DNA of 64,000 bases from Sporocytophaga sp. (GCA_024707265.1 JANQAB010000004.1:248001-312000); one strand, 5' to 3'; positions 8,624 to 17,167 are shown, counted from the stretch's first letter. Numbers and translations: made by a program. Notes: a model not told the origin generated them from the letters alone.

Positions 8624-9262
8624 TCATTGTCTGAAAACCGTTGGGGCTTTATCCAGTTTTCCTTTAATGTAAAACCATGCAGTTTCTTCATTTTTCATAA
8701 ACGGAGTTTCTATTCCGTTTTTCTCCTTTATCAGCTCTACCGTTTCTGTTAATATTCCTTCTTCATAGTTATAATGCTGAGTTATTCTGAATTTATTATA
8801 GGGGAGAAAGAAGTCTGGGCTGCTTACATACATGGTAAGTTGACTGTTCCTGAATTCCGGATCACTCAACCCGGTTCCATTGCCAAGGGAGGAAATAATG
8901 GAAGATTTTACATTGTTGCTATCGACAAGACTATTATATGCCACTTCAAAATACATGGTCTGATCCCTTTCTCCAGCCTTCCCGTCATATTCCGGATGAA
9001 TTCGGTGCAAGAATTTGACAGACTTCCAAAGGTTGTCATATCGCTTTTGAATGACGGCAAACTGATAGTCATATTGCTCGTCTCTTACCCAATTATTGTT
9101 TTCATATCTATATGCATGACTCACTCCATTCCATATGATCGTATAGGTGTCATTCATAATAACTTTTTCACTTGTTGGGATCGTTGCTTTCTTATAGGAT
9201 CCGCAAGAGTCAAGGGTTAAGAGCGTAATGGCAGTGATAATGGATTTAATTTTTTTCATCAT
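8624..9262 (-). CDS. Hypothetical lipoprotein
   Basis: A 212-residue protein with a basic N-terminus, a short hydrophobic core and a lipobox-like TLDSC (Cys20), so probably a lipoprotein. The mature part contains many aromatic and charged residues (for example YRYENNNWVRDEQYDYQF) with no family recognised. Two ATG codons in a row (9262 and 9259) can start it. It is transcribed alone, converging on the CheY-like gene. The Crp/Fnr gene upstream points the same way with a 72-base gap, so it may be a regulated neighbour. Confidence 0.7.
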   Translation of the reverse strand: MMKKIKSIITAITLLTLDSCGSYKKATIPTSEKVIMNDTYTIIWNGVSHAYRYENNNWVRDEQYDYQFAVIQKRYDNLWKSVKFLHRIHPEYDGKAGERDQTMYFEVAYNSLVDSNNVKSSIISSLGNGTGLSDPEFRNSQLTMYVSSPDFFLPYNKFRITQHYNYEEGILTETVELIKEKNGIETPFMKNEETAWFYIKGKLDKAPTVFRQ

Positions 9263-9334
9263 ATAAACTTTTTAGGTGAAACTTAATTACACCTCAAAAG
9301 TCAAAAAAAATAGGAGGGAATAAATTGATAAATG

Positions 9335-9925
9335 TTACAATCGTTCCTTCGAAATAATTTTTCTTCGCAATCGGCTCAGGCTTTCTCTTTGTATTCCAAG
9401 GTAAGAGGCTATATGATATAGGGGAACCCTTTCAAAGAGCTGAGGATTTTTTTTCAATAGCTGAAGATATCTTTGCTCCCCATCCATAAAAAGAAAACTT
9501 TCTACACGTTCATTGATGATTTTAAAGGATGATTCAGCCATGATTCTTCCAAATCTTTCCCAGTTGTGTGAACTGTCGTAAGCCTTTTGAAGTACGGATA
9601 AATTAATGGTTGTAAGTTCACTGTCTTCCAGTGCCTGGATAAAATGTCGACTGGCTTTTTCCTGAAGAAAACTATCATAGTCAACTATAAAATCATTTTC
9701 AAAGCCAAAGTGGGTATTGATTTCATTTCCTTCAGATAAGTAAAAAATTCTGAAAGCCCCGGAATTTATAAATCCTATCTCTTTACATACCAGCCCTTGT
9801 ATCAATATGTTTTCCTTTGCTTTTGCTTTCCTATTGACGAGATAAGGTTCAAAGGTTTTGCAATCTTAATCCGTAAGAAAAGAAACGTGCTGAAGCCACT
9901 GTTTTAATTTTTTGAAATCGTTCAT
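9335..9925 (-). pseudogene. Crp/Fnr family regulator gene interrupted by an in-frame stop codon
   Basis: Read from ATG 9925, the frame gives MNDFKKLKQWLQHVSFLTD, then TAA at codon 20 (9868-9866). It then continues in the same frame as DCKTFEPYLVNRKAKAKENI and on through a complete cAMP-binding-like domain and HTH to 9335, 196 codons in all plus the stop. That is the usual length of Bacteroidota Crp/Fnr proteins. The cyclic-nucleotide-binding fold is seen around residues 40-120 and the HTH near the end (VPLYHIASYLGIQRESLSRL). A single base change at the first base of codon 20 would restore it. Translation from TTG 9805 would give a truncated 156-residue product lacking the first beta-strands. 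Likely a decayed or mis-sequenced gene. Confidence 0.75.
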
Positions 9926-10106
9926 GTCTCTAGAGTACTTTGATGATGCTATGTTACTAAGATTTTCGGAGATATGAATCTGATCAGTTTGAATTAATAT
10001 CTTTTTTTAATGAATGCTCTGATAGCAGGTTTTAGGTATATAGTGTTGCCTGTTTCTTTTTATATGCTTAGATTCGATAGCAGAATACCTTTAAGGAAAA
10101 TTTTCT

Positions 10107-11324
10107 ATGTTATTGAATAAGTATATATTACTGGTTTGCGCTATTGTAATAGGTTCTTTTAATGCAGCAGGGCAAACAAAGCCCTATCCTCAAGCTCTGA
10201 CCTATCCTGGCTGTATAAAACCTTCGGATGTGTCTCAGAAAGAGATGGATGAATCAGTAAAAGCTTTTTATGATTACTGGAAAAAGAAGTATCTGAAAAA
10301 CGATCTCAGTTCTTTGCCAGGAGGATATTATGTAAAAGGAGAGATTACGGGAAGTCCGGAAGGATTCACTCCTCTTGGTTCATCGGAGGGACAAGGTTAC
10401 GGAATGATCATTGCAACACTCATGGCCGGATATGATCCCGATGCTCAGGCTATATTCGATGGCTTATTAAAGACAGTCAGAGCCTATAAAAGCTCTGGAA
10501 ACCGTCATTTGATGGGATGGGTCGTAGCTGATGATAAAATGGCTCAGGGGCACTTTGGTTCTGCTACAGACGGGGACCTGGATATAGCATATTCATTACT
10601 GCTCGCCCATAAGCAATGGGGAAATTCAGGAAGTATAAATTATCTTTCAGAAGCTAAAAGGATGATCATTAAAGGTATCAGAACAAGTTATATTACAAAT
10701 GATTATCGTTTGAATCTTGGTGACTGGAAAAATGAGACTTCTAAAGATACCCGCCCCTCTGACTGGATGTTAACTCATTTTAAAGCATTTAAAAAAGCTA
10801 CCGGCGATATGGTTTGGGATAGTGTGGCTACTGCAACTTATGAAATGATTGCAGCTATACAGAAGAACTACTCGGTCACGACTAACCTGATGCCGGATTT
10901 TGCCACAGGAATACCTGTAAAGCCTGCAGGTCCTGGTTTTCTTGAAGGACCTAATGATGGAAATTATTATTATAATGCTTGTCGCACTCCATTAAGATTT
11001 GTGATGGATTATGCCCATTATGGTGATGTAAGAGGCAAAAATGCGGTTTCCGGAATGGTCAAATGGGCCAAGTTAAAAAGTAATAACAGTCCTGCAAATA
11101 TTAAAGCAGGTTATACTTTAAATGGAAATGACCTGCAGGGTAACAATTATGAATCGTCAGTATTTATTGCACCTTTGGTGGCTGCAGCGACCTGTGATAA
11201 AGGTAGTCAGGAGTTTCTGAATGAAGGCTGGAGTACTATGAAAGATATGAAGGACGGTTATTTTGAAGATAGCTACAATCTTTTGTGCCTTCTGTATATT
11301 TCGGGTAATTGGTGGGTGCCGTAA
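10107..11324 (+). CDS. Glycoside hydrolase family 8 (endo-beta-1,4-glucanase type)
   Basis: A 405-residue secreted enzyme. The signal peptide runs to about residue 22 (NAAGQ). The GH8 catalytic domain fills the rest: the general acid is Glu94 in GSSEGQGYGM, and the GH8 signature ATDGDLDIAYS carries Asp155 and Asp157. Conserved aromatic substrate-binding residues follow (NLGDWKNE, RPSDWMLTHF, RTPLRFVMDY). The family cleaves beta-1,4-glucan (cellulose, lichenin), chitosan or xylan by inversion; which of these cannot be decided. There is no carbohydrate-binding module and no T9SS sorting domain, so the product is probably released to the periplasm or medium. Single-gene unit with its own terminator. 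Confidence 0.93.
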   Translation: MLLNKYILLVCAIVIGSFNAAGQTKPYPQALTYPGCIKPSDVSQKEMDESVKAFYDYWKKKYLKNDLSSLPGGYYVKGEITGSPEGFTPLGSSEGQGYGMIIATLMAGYDPDAQAIFDGLLKTVRAYKSSGNRHLMGWVVADDKMAQGHFGSATDGDLDIAYSLLLAHKQWGNSGSINYLSEAKRMIIKGIRTSYITNDYRLNLGDWKNETSKDTRPSDWMLTHFKAFKKATGDMVWDSVATATYEMIAAIQKNYSVTTNLMPDFATGIPVKPAGPGFLEGPNDGNYYYNACRTPLRFVMDYAHYGDVRGKNAVSGMVKWAKLKSNNSPANIKAGYTLNGNDLQGNNYESSVFIAPLVAAATCDKGSQEFLNEGWSTMKDMKDGYFEDSYNLLCLLYISGNWWVP

Positions 11325-11395
11325 AAAAAAACATTAGTTGCCAGGCAAAATAAATTATATCCTAATAGTGGGGTATTATAAATAAAACGAACTTT

Positions 11396-11440
11396 AAAAT
11401 ATTTAAATAGCCTGTTTGAGCAGGGCTATTTAAATATTTT
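11396..11440 (+). terminator. Hairpin terminator after the GH8 gene
   Basis: AAAATATTTAAATAGCCTG at 11396-11414 pairs with CAGGGCTATTTAAATATTTT at 11421-11440 with one bulged base and a 6-base loop. The A/T-rich ends make it usable in both directions. Confidence 0.75.
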
Positions 11441-11520
11441 ATTATAATGTCCCAATTATACAAGTCACAGGTATTGGTTCCTTCGGCCGTTGGCAAAGGC
11501 ACAAGTAAGATTAGATTGAT

Positions 11521-11784
11521 TCAGCAAAGTTCATCATCAGTACAAACTATTTTTGTGATATCCCTTTCGGGAACTCTCCAGTGAAAGCCTTCCGGTCCTT
11601 CAACAACCACTACCGGTAGGGCGTTTTGAGTTTGATACATTTCATTTAAAGTTCCCTGAGAAGCATCGATCACATCTCTACCGACGACTTTACCAAACAA
11701 TTGATTTCCATATTCTATCGCAGCAGCAGAATCAGGATCTAATTCTAATGTGCAAGTTCTTCCTTCCTGAATTTCTGTTTTCAT
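11521..11784 (-). CDS. Small hypothetical cytoplasmic protein
   Basis: An 87-residue protein beginning MKTEIQEGRTC. The ATG at 11784 is preceded by AAAAAAGGAATTG, a good ribosome-binding site, which is why it was chosen over an in-frame ATG at 11862 that would add 26 residues. The composition is balanced with no membrane segment. It contains an Asp/Glu/Ala-rich middle (ELDPDSAAAIEYG), a hydrophobic strand (LPVVVVEG), and a C-terminus with two Cys (IVCTDDELC). No family recognised. It converges on the GH8 gene. Confidence 0.6.
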   Translation of the reverse strand: MKTEIQEGRTCTLELDPDSAAAIEYGNQLFGKVVGRDVIDASQGTLNEMYQTQNALPVVVVEGPEGFHWRVPERDITKIVCTDDELC

Positions 11785-11972
11785 ATCAATTCCTTTTTTA
11801 TAAAAACATTCAAGGTAACTCATAAATTCAGGTAATTTTAATTTATTGTATTTGACCTTCAATTAAGGTCAACGGAAGAAATTGGGTTACCCTTTTGCCT
11901 TACATGAAAGCATTAAGGTATCATGGTAAAAGAAAAATATAAAGCTTAGGGGAAAAATATTCTTATTAAGGA

Positions 11973-12016
11973 AATGGGAGTGATTTAATCTTGTTTTAGA
12001 TTAAATCACTCCCATT
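11973..12016 (-). terminator. Long hairpin terminator for the outer-membrane protein gene
   Basis: A perfect 19-base inverted repeat: AATGGGAGTGATTTAATCT at 11973-11991 pairs with AGATTAAATCACTCCCATT at 11998-12016 around a TGTTTT loop. It lies ten bases after the stop of the minus-strand barrel gene. Confidence 0.8.
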
Positions 12017-12025
12017 CATTTACAC

Positions 12026-12670
12026 TCATAGCTTATACGCTATTCCTGCCATTAGGCCGGCAGAATTAATATAGGACTTAAATGGAAGGGAGGGATTTTC
12101 TTTAATATAATTATTCAATCCCAAGTTGTATCGAACTTCCAATGTCAATGATAAGTTATTGGTCAATTCTACTGCTCCACCAATTCCGCCTGTAATGCCC
12201 CAGTCAAATCTTTTGTAATACTGTTTCCAGCTTTCAGGATAATGCTTAGTGAAATTGCGCGAGTCATTAAAACTAAGTAAGTATGCAAAGTAAGGGCCGG
12301 CATTGGCGAAAAATTTATACTTATTGCCTAATGTAATCCTTGCAAGTAGTGGGGCTGTCAAATAATCAAAATGAAAGCGAAGGTCTCCGGCATCAACATT
12401 TATCAAGGGGTTATATAAACTCATTTTGTATCCTTTTCTCTCAAATCCAACCCCCGTTCTTATTGAAAAGATTTTCGATACATCATATTGAAGAGAAAGC
12501 CCAACGGCATATCCAACCTTTGAGTTATGATTATTTTTAAATCTATCTTTTCCATCGATAGAGGCATGGCTGGGTCCGCCTTCAAGTCCGATTTGGAACT
12601 TTTTTGTCTGTGCAAAAATAAAATTTGTGTGGATTATTGCTAATGCAAAAAATACAAGTTTAAAATTCAT
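12026..12670 (-). CDS. Outer-membrane beta-barrel protein (PorT/OMP_b-brl family type)
   Basis: A 214-residue protein starting MNFKLVFFALAII with a signal peptide ending near FIFAQ. ATG 12670 was chosen because an ATG 60 bases upstream would place a charged extension before the signal peptide. The mature part shows alternating strands with the usual ending of this family: the repeated GxxYKFFANAGPYFAYLL-like strand, LTLEVRYNLGLNNY, and a final AGLMAGIAYKL. It probably forms an 8-stranded barrel in the outer membrane. The specific function is unknown. Its start lies 44 bases after the stop of the FemAB/GNAT-like gene on the same strand. Confidence 0.8.
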   Translation of the reverse strand: MNFKLVFFALAIIHTNFIFAQTKKFQIGLEGGPSHASIDGKDRFKNNHNSKVGYAVGLSLQYDVSKIFSIRTGVGFERKGYKMSLYNPLINVDAGDLRFHFDYLTAPLLARITLGNKYKFFANAGPYFAYLLSFNDSRNFTKHYPESWKQYYKRFDWGITGGIGGAVELTNNLSLTLEVRYNLGLNNYIKENPSLPFKSYINSAGLMAGIAYKL

Positions 12671-12713
12671 GGAAGATTCAGTAAGTTGTTCTATGCTATT
12701 ATTAAAAATTATT

Positions 12714-13958
12714 TCAATTATCACTCTCAACGGTATCGACTTCTTTGAATGGACTTCTCTGTGTCCATTCTGTTTGTTTAATGTAATGAAAAACCGGTTT
12801 TAATGCCCTGTTAAACAATGGACCTGAATGCCGCACATAACAGCACATTTCAGCAGGCTCTGCTCCGATATTGCTCTTCATTTCCATAGCAGTCCTTCCC
12901 AGGATCAGCGTGTCTTTTTTCTTTTCGATCGCGACTTTTACATAATCATAGAGGATATTCGGATAAATACAGTATTGATTATTCAGGTCATAATCTATAC
13001 CGATTACATGTGCTTCACATTTATTCCCCCAGTATATGTAGGTGTTGAAGGCTACTATTTCTTCATTAAGGTAAAAGGCAACCAGCTCAAATTCTTCTTT
13101 TAAATTCAGTTTTAACTGATACAAATAAGAAACATCAAAATGATTGATACGAACTTTTGCTTTATCTGCAACATTAGAATAAAGCATCTGAATTTTATCA
13201 AAGTTGGATTGTATCTCTTCAGCAGTTAAGCTCTTTCTCTTCAGTTCTGCTCCCTTCTTGACAGTGGTTAAGGCCTTCTTTCTGTACTTCTTATTCATGG
13301 CATTAAGATAATCCTCAAAAGATTTCCAATCAGGTTTTATCTTTAGAACCATATTGGGGTCTACCTTAAACTGTCGGTATTTGAAGACAGCAAGGTAAGC
13401 AGAAGTGGTAAATTCGTCCTCATAGAAATCTTTGATCAATTGAAGATTGATTTTACCTCTCAGCTTCTCTGAGCGTCTTATCTGGTAACTAGCATCTGCC
13501 AATGCATGAAAAGCTTCTTTGTATGTAATGTCAGAAGAATAAATAAATCCATGATCTCCGCTGATATGGGTATGTCCGCAAACCAGCATGCGTAGCTTTG
13601 CCTTATCCTTTATGGTGTTGGTAAATTTCTCCAGTTTATGCATTTTATTGTCATAGCATCGGTAATCTTCACCTGTAATGACTACTATATGAAAAATGGC
13701 TGCAGCAACCGGTTTCTTATCTTTATACATTAAAACGTACCTGCTTTGTTCTTTCTCTTTTGAAGAGTTTTCAATGGCTGTAAGGTAAGGATGACGCATT
13801 AACCCTTTACTTTCTGGTACGATCTTATTCCATTCTTCTACAGGTACGTAATCTATGGAATCAAAAATGGAAATGCCCAATTGGGACGGAGTTCTTCTTG
13901 TTTTGAAGTGGTCTTTCTCCCTTTTTATGCATTTAACAAAATCTTTTAGCTTTTTCAA
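12714..13958 (-). CDS. GNAT/FemAB-like acyltransferase protein
   Basis: A 414-residue cytoplasmic protein without membrane segments. It resembles the BioF2-like/FemAB acetyltransferase superfamily: a first GNAT-like half with RYVLMYKDKKPVAAAIFHIV, and a second half with FELVAFYLNEEIVAFNTYIY and then HVIGIDYDLNNQYCIYPNIL, where the strand-helix-strand order of the GNAT core is visible. The family transfers amino acids or acyl groups onto peptidoglycan precursors or other acceptors. A Lys-rich segment lies at about residues 215-250. The assignment is by fold pattern only, and no active-site residue was identified. It is followed 44 bases later by the barrel gene. Confidence 0.65.
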   Translation of the reverse strand: MKKLKDFVKCIKREKDHFKTRRTPSQLGISIFDSIDYVPVEEWNKIVPESKGLMRHPYLTAIENSSKEKEQSRYVLMYKDKKPVAAAIFHIVVITGEDYRCYDNKMHKLEKFTNTIKDKAKLRMLVCGHTHISGDHGFIYSSDITYKEAFHALADASYQIRRSEKLRGKINLQLIKDFYEDEFTTSAYLAVFKYRQFKVDPNMVLKIKPDWKSFEDYLNAMNKKYRKKALTTVKKGAELKRKSLTAEEIQSNFDKIQMLYSNVADKAKVRINHFDVSYLYQLKLNLKEEFELVAFYLNEEIVAFNTYIYWGNKCEAHVIGIDYDLNNQYCIYPNILYDYVKVAIEKKKDTLILGRTAMEMKSNIGAEPAEMCCYVRHSGPLFNRALKPVFHYIKQTEWTQRSPFKEVDTVESDN

Positions 13959-14453
13959 TCCGGTGGTTATTATAATGCTTTTTTATATTACATGTGTCAT
14001 ACTTACTTTGACAACATGTTTTCAATATCATTTAAAATCTGATTAATATTTTCTTTAAGTCTGAACAGCACATAAAAAATTGCTGAGGGAAAAATGATTT
14101 CTTTTTAAAGTGTTCATTTGTAGTAATTATAAAAGATTCATTTGAAGTTTAGGTTGTCTTTTGTTACCAATTTAATGATTTTTTAGTGACTATGGAAAAG
14201 GAATTATTTTATTGAAAAGGAAATTTTTAAATACTGTAATTCTGAAGGTGAAGAATCTGTCGATGAGAAAAATGTTGAATTTATAGTGATATAATCTAAT
14301 AACATAAACATTAAAGTCCCTCTACTTCAGGAGAGGGATTTAGGGTGAGGTCTTTTAAGTTTTACCTGAAGTTTTCCTATTAAAAAAATCAGATCGGTAT
14401 ACAGCTAGTACTCTTTTTTGTTGTTTATCAACAGGTTTTATCCAGTTGTACAT
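13959..14453. other. Intergenic region with an AT-rich promoter zone and a short palindromic repeat
   Basis: About 495 bases without a credible gene. Near the start of the minus-strand FemAB/GNAT-like gene there is a near-inverted pair ACATGT...ACATGT (13989-14018). At 14318-14352 there is a short repeat of a kind seen in many Bacteroidota intergenic regions. The rest is AT-rich and unremarkable. Confidence 0.4.
14318..14352. repeat. Intergenic palindromic repeat (CCCTCT...AGAGGG + TTTAGGGTGAGG)
   Basis: CCCTCTACTTCAGGAGAGGG forms an imperfect hairpin, followed by ATTTAGGGTGAGGTC. A degenerate relative (GGAAAGAATTTTAGGGTAAGGT) lies at about 35839-35860. Sequences like this recur between genes in Bacteroidota (recollection, not searched). 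Confidence 0.45.
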
Positions 14454-14819
14454 CTAACTGTTTTTTTCATAAAGCCCCTTCCTGTATTCAATTCCCCATA
14501 TAGCAATTTCATCAATAATACGTTCTAAAGTTCTGCCGTATTCAGTGACCTCGTATTCTACAGTGATTGGTTTTGTGTTTTGAATAGTTCTGTTGACTAG
14601 TTTATTCATTTCCATATCCTGCAGCTCTTTAGAGAGCATTTTGGCAGCTATACCATCGACTTCCCGCAATAAATCCATAAAGCGCATTTTTCCACCTTGC
14701 ATCAAGGTTCCAAGAATGTGAAACTTCCATTTGCCGGATAATATATCCATGGTGTCTTTAATGGCGTTTATCCTTGTCCTGCAGATATTTGTATTATTCA
14801 CTACTGGTTGCTTCTTCAT
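14454..14819 (-). CDS. HxlR family transcriptional regulator
   Basis: A 121-residue winged-helix protein. The HxlR pattern is clear: ILSGKWKFHILGTLMQGGKMRFMDLLREV, then AAKMLSKELQDMEMNKLV (recognition helix), then the wing VEYEVTEYGRTLE. Cys13 lies just before the first helix, the place where redox- and electrophile-sensing HxlR proteins carry their reactive Cys. It is divergent from the DsbA-like lipoprotein gene with about 210 bases between, holding two perfect or near-perfect 18-base palindromes likely to be its operators. Confidence 0.9.
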   Translation of the reverse strand: MKKQPVVNNTNICRTRINAIKDTMDILSGKWKFHILGTLMQGGKMRFMDLLREVDGIAAKMLSKELQDMEMNKLVNRTIQNTKPITVEYEVTEYGRTLERIIDEIAIWGIEYRKGLYEKNS

Positions 14820-14877
14820 GGCATTTGATATTTAGGTCATGCAAACTATTTCTTATGAAGTTAATAAAAATCGTAAT

Positions 14878-14913
14878 AGTTCCCAATTGTAAACTAGTTT
14901 CCAATTGGAAACT
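14878..14913. promoter_or_regulatory. Two abutting 18-base palindromes, probable HxlR operators
   Basis: AGTTTCCAATTGGAAACT at 14896-14913 is a perfect palindrome. Directly before it, AGTTCCCAATTGTAAACT at 14878-14895 is a copy with two mismatches. They lie between the divergent HxlR and DsbA-like genes and immediately upstream of a -7-like element at 14941. HxlR proteins bind as dimers to such dyads. Two sites side by side suggest cooperative binding. Confidence 0.7.
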
Positions 14914-14940
14914 GATACCACTTATATGCTTTGCGTATAA

Positions 14941-14948
14941 TAAATTTG
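14941..14948 (+). promoter_or_regulatory. Candidate -7 element (TAAATTTG) for the DsbA-like gene
   Basis: TAAATTTG fits the Bacteroidota -7 consensus TAnnTTTG. It lies 28 bases downstream of the second palindrome, so the -33 region would touch that operator, fitting control of this promoter by HxlR. No clear TTG -33 element is seen. Confidence 0.35.
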
Positions 14949-15033
14949 AAATAAATAAAGCTGTTAAAGAGTCAAAGACATTCGTTTGTGGCGTTCAATA
15001 ACTATAGGTGCAATTCTTATAAAATGATTGATA

Positions 15034-16053
15034 ATGGTAATAGGTTTTAATATTTATATATTCACTCTTGTAACAGCTATTTTTATAAGCTGTCAGGGAC
15101 AAAAAAACAATATGGTTATGACTGATAAGACAAATAAGAATCCTCTTTTATGCGATCCGGTCGAAGGAGTCTGTGGAATTCCTGACAGTGCTGGTAGTGC
15201 AAAAATTAAAGTACAAAAAAATGCCAGACCGGTTAAAGTAATTTACTTCACAGACCCGATATGTTCAACCTGCTGGGGTATAGAACCACAATTGCGCAAG
15301 CTGAAGCTGGAATATGGCAGTGGTATTGAAATTGAATACCGGATGGGTGGATTGCTGTCTGATTGGAGTTATAATAGTGGCGGAATCAGCAAACCTTCTG
15401 ATGTTGCTCATCACTGGGATGAAGTGAGTGCACATTATGACATGCCCATTGACGGTGATGTATGGCTGGACGATCCTTTACCTTCATCTTATCCACCATC
15501 TATAGCATTTAAGGCAGCTCAGCTGCAGGGGGAAGACATTGCCATTTTGTTTTTAAGAGAAATCCGTGAAATGGTTTTTTTACAGAAAAAGAACATTACC
15601 AAATGGGAGCACCTTGAAGCAGCTGCTAATAAAGTTGGACTAAATGCTGCACAACTGAAAATGGATTTTGAAGGAAAAGCAAAAGTGCTTTTTGAAGAAG
15701 ATCTGAAGCTCGCACGACAGTATGGTGTCAGAGGGTTTCCTACCATGTTTTTCTTAGATAATCAAGGAAGTAAAGAAATTTTATACGGTTTAAAGCCTTA
15801 TGCATTTTACGAAATAGCTGTTCTTAAGCTATATCCCTCAGCCCCAAAGAATGAATACAATAAAAACTGGGAAACTTTGTTTGCGAAATATAATTCCCTT
15901 ACTGCAAAAGAATTTTCAGAATTATCAGGCATGCCAAGGAATGAAAGTGAAAAACATTTAAATGAACTTTCAGATAAAAATATCCTTGAGAAATGGACTA
16001 CTAAAAATGGGGCAATCTGGAAATTGAGTAGGGCTGGAAATAAAGGAAAATAA
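15034..16053 (+). CDS. DsbA-family thiol oxidoreductase lipoprotein with a C-terminal winged-helix-like domain
   Basis: A 339-residue protein. The N-terminus is a lipoprotein signal (AIFISC, Cys20), so it is exported. Residues about 65-270 form a thioredoxin fold with the helical insertion of the DsbA/FrnE/SpxH-adaptor family: active site FTDPICSTCWG (Cys77, Cys80) and the cis-proline loop VRGFPTMFF. An early pair LLCDPVEGVCG adds two more cysteines. The last 55 residues (LTAKEFSELSGMPRNESEKH...LEKWTTKNGAIWKL) look like a small winged-helix domain, odd for an exported protein. ATG 15034 was preferred over an in-frame TTG at 15028. Divergent from HxlR with the operators between. Confidence 0.82.
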   Translation: MVIGFNIYIFTLVTAIFISCQGQKNNMVMTDKTNKNPLLCDPVEGVCGIPDSAGSAKIKVQKNARPVKVIYFTDPICSTCWGIEPQLRKLKLEYGSGIEIEYRMGGLLSDWSYNSGGISKPSDVAHHWDEVSAHYDMPIDGDVWLDDPLPSSYPPSIAFKAAQLQGEDIAILFLREIREMVFLQKKNITKWEHLEAAANKVGLNAAQLKMDFEGKAKVLFEEDLKLARQYGVRGFPTMFFLDNQGSKEILYGLKPYAFYEIAVLKLYPSAPKNEYNKNWETLFAKYNSLTAKEFSELSGMPRNESEKHLNELSDKNILEKWTTKNGAIWKLSRAGNKGK

Positions 16054-16081
16054 AAAAGTGCTATAGCAGTAACTAATAATC

Positions 16082-16120
16082 TGTCTCAAGCAGAAGTCAG
16101 TCAGACTTCTACTTGAGACA
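16082..16120. terminator. Convergent hairpin terminator (DsbA-like / SPFH)
   Basis: TGTCTCAAGCAGAAGTC at 16082-16098 pairs with GACTTCTACTTGAGACA at 16104-16120 around a 5-base loop, with one mismatch. It lies between two converging genes and has no long T tract on either side. Confidence 0.7.
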
Positions 16121-16129
16121 AGAAATCTA

Positions 16130-16927
16130 TTAATTAATAGATTTGAAAAAAGAAGGTGCCTGACCGTAGATAGGCGTTTTACCATCCCACTTTTCAATAA
16201 ACTGTTGTTGGATCAATAACTGATTTAATGATTGCTTTCTCAATTCATTGGCTTTGGCCTCCGCTTCTGCCAGTACCATAAGTTTTCTTGCTTGTGCCTG
16301 TGCAACTTTCAATTCGTTTTCTACTCTCATTGCTTGTTGAATGGCTGCATTTTTAGCATTAATGGCCTGTGTTATTGATTCAGGATAAAGAATACCTGAA
16401 GTCATCTGCTCCAATTGAAAACCCTCTTTATCAAGGAGCATTTGCATGTGTTTTTGAACAGCATTTTCAAACATCTCTCTATTGCTGATAATGCTATCTG
16501 TGGAGTACTTGTTGAATTCAATTCTGAACGCATCACGAATGTAGTTGAATAGAGTAGTTTTAGTAATTACTTCAATATCTTTTCTGTATTTTTTAAAGAT
16601 ATCCGGAGAATGATTGTCTTTCACTTTAAAGCTAAGCGTAGGGTCTACATCAAAGATAGAGCCGTCTTTAGCATTAACTGTGAATTTGGGATAATCAACA
16701 GTTTGTACATAAGTCGGGAATTCATAAACACTCTCAGTAAGAGGGTTGTACCAAACTCTTCCCGTCACGATTGTTACATCCTGGACTCCCTTTTCAGAAC
16801 CATACAAGCGAACTAAAATGCCTTCATGCCCGGCATCGATGCGCTCAGTGAAAATATAAAAAATCAAAATTGAAGCAATTAATACTACAAATGAAATCAG
16901 AGCTGAAAATAAAGGAATACTACGCAT
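16130..16927 (-). CDS. SPFH/Band 7 membrane protein
   Basis: A 265-residue protein with one N-terminal membrane helix (residues about 8-28), followed by an SPFH domain (GHEGILVRLYGSEKGVQDV, then TVNAKDGSIFDVDPTLSFKV, the usual prohibitin/stomatin strand pattern). It ends with an alanine/glutamate-rich coiled coil (ELKVAQAQARKLMVLAEAEA) of the kind that drives ring assembly in this superfamily. Members form large membrane-bound rings that act as scaffolds or protease regulators. It stands next to, but not in the same transcript as, the clpP operon; a functional link to proteolysis is only suggestive. Confidence 0.88.
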   Translation of the reverse strand: MRSIPLFSALISFVVLIASILIFYIFTERIDAGHEGILVRLYGSEKGVQDVTIVTGRVWYNPLTESVYEFPTYVQTVDYPKFTVNAKDGSIFDVDPTLSFKVKDNHSPDIFKKYRKDIEVITKTTLFNYIRDAFRIEFNKYSTDSIISNREMFENAVQKHMQMLLDKEGFQLEQMTSGILYPESITQAINAKNAAIQQAMRVENELKVAQAQARKLMVLAEAEAKANELRKQSLNQLLIQQQFIEKWDGKTPIYGQAPSFFKSIN

Positions 16928-17125
16928 ATTATATGATAATAAATTAAATAATGAATACGAATATAATAAATTTAAAATAGGTTTTATGTGATATCTGTTG
17001 CAATGTAAGATTAGGCAGGTATTTGATCATGACTTGGTTGTAATGGCTTGATGCCCATATAAACGGAATAGCTTGAATTCTTTTAAAAGACCTGGGTCTT
17101 TAATGATTCCTTTTTCCAAAAAGAG

Positions 17126-17167
17126 AAAACCAGATAAGTTTTTCAATTGAACTTCTTATCTGGTTTT
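17126..17167 (-). terminator. Hairpin terminator for the sigma-clpP operon
   Basis: AAAACCAGATAAG at 17126-17138 pairs exactly with CTTATCTGGTTTT at 17155-17167, 40 bases after the clpP stop. The A run on the plus strand gives a T run on the transcript. Confidence 0.8.

Noticed and set aside
8774-9220. A 148-codon open frame on the plus strand inside the lipoprotein gene
   Set aside because: It is antisense to a gene with a good lipobox and natural composition; its translation has no signal peptide or family pattern.
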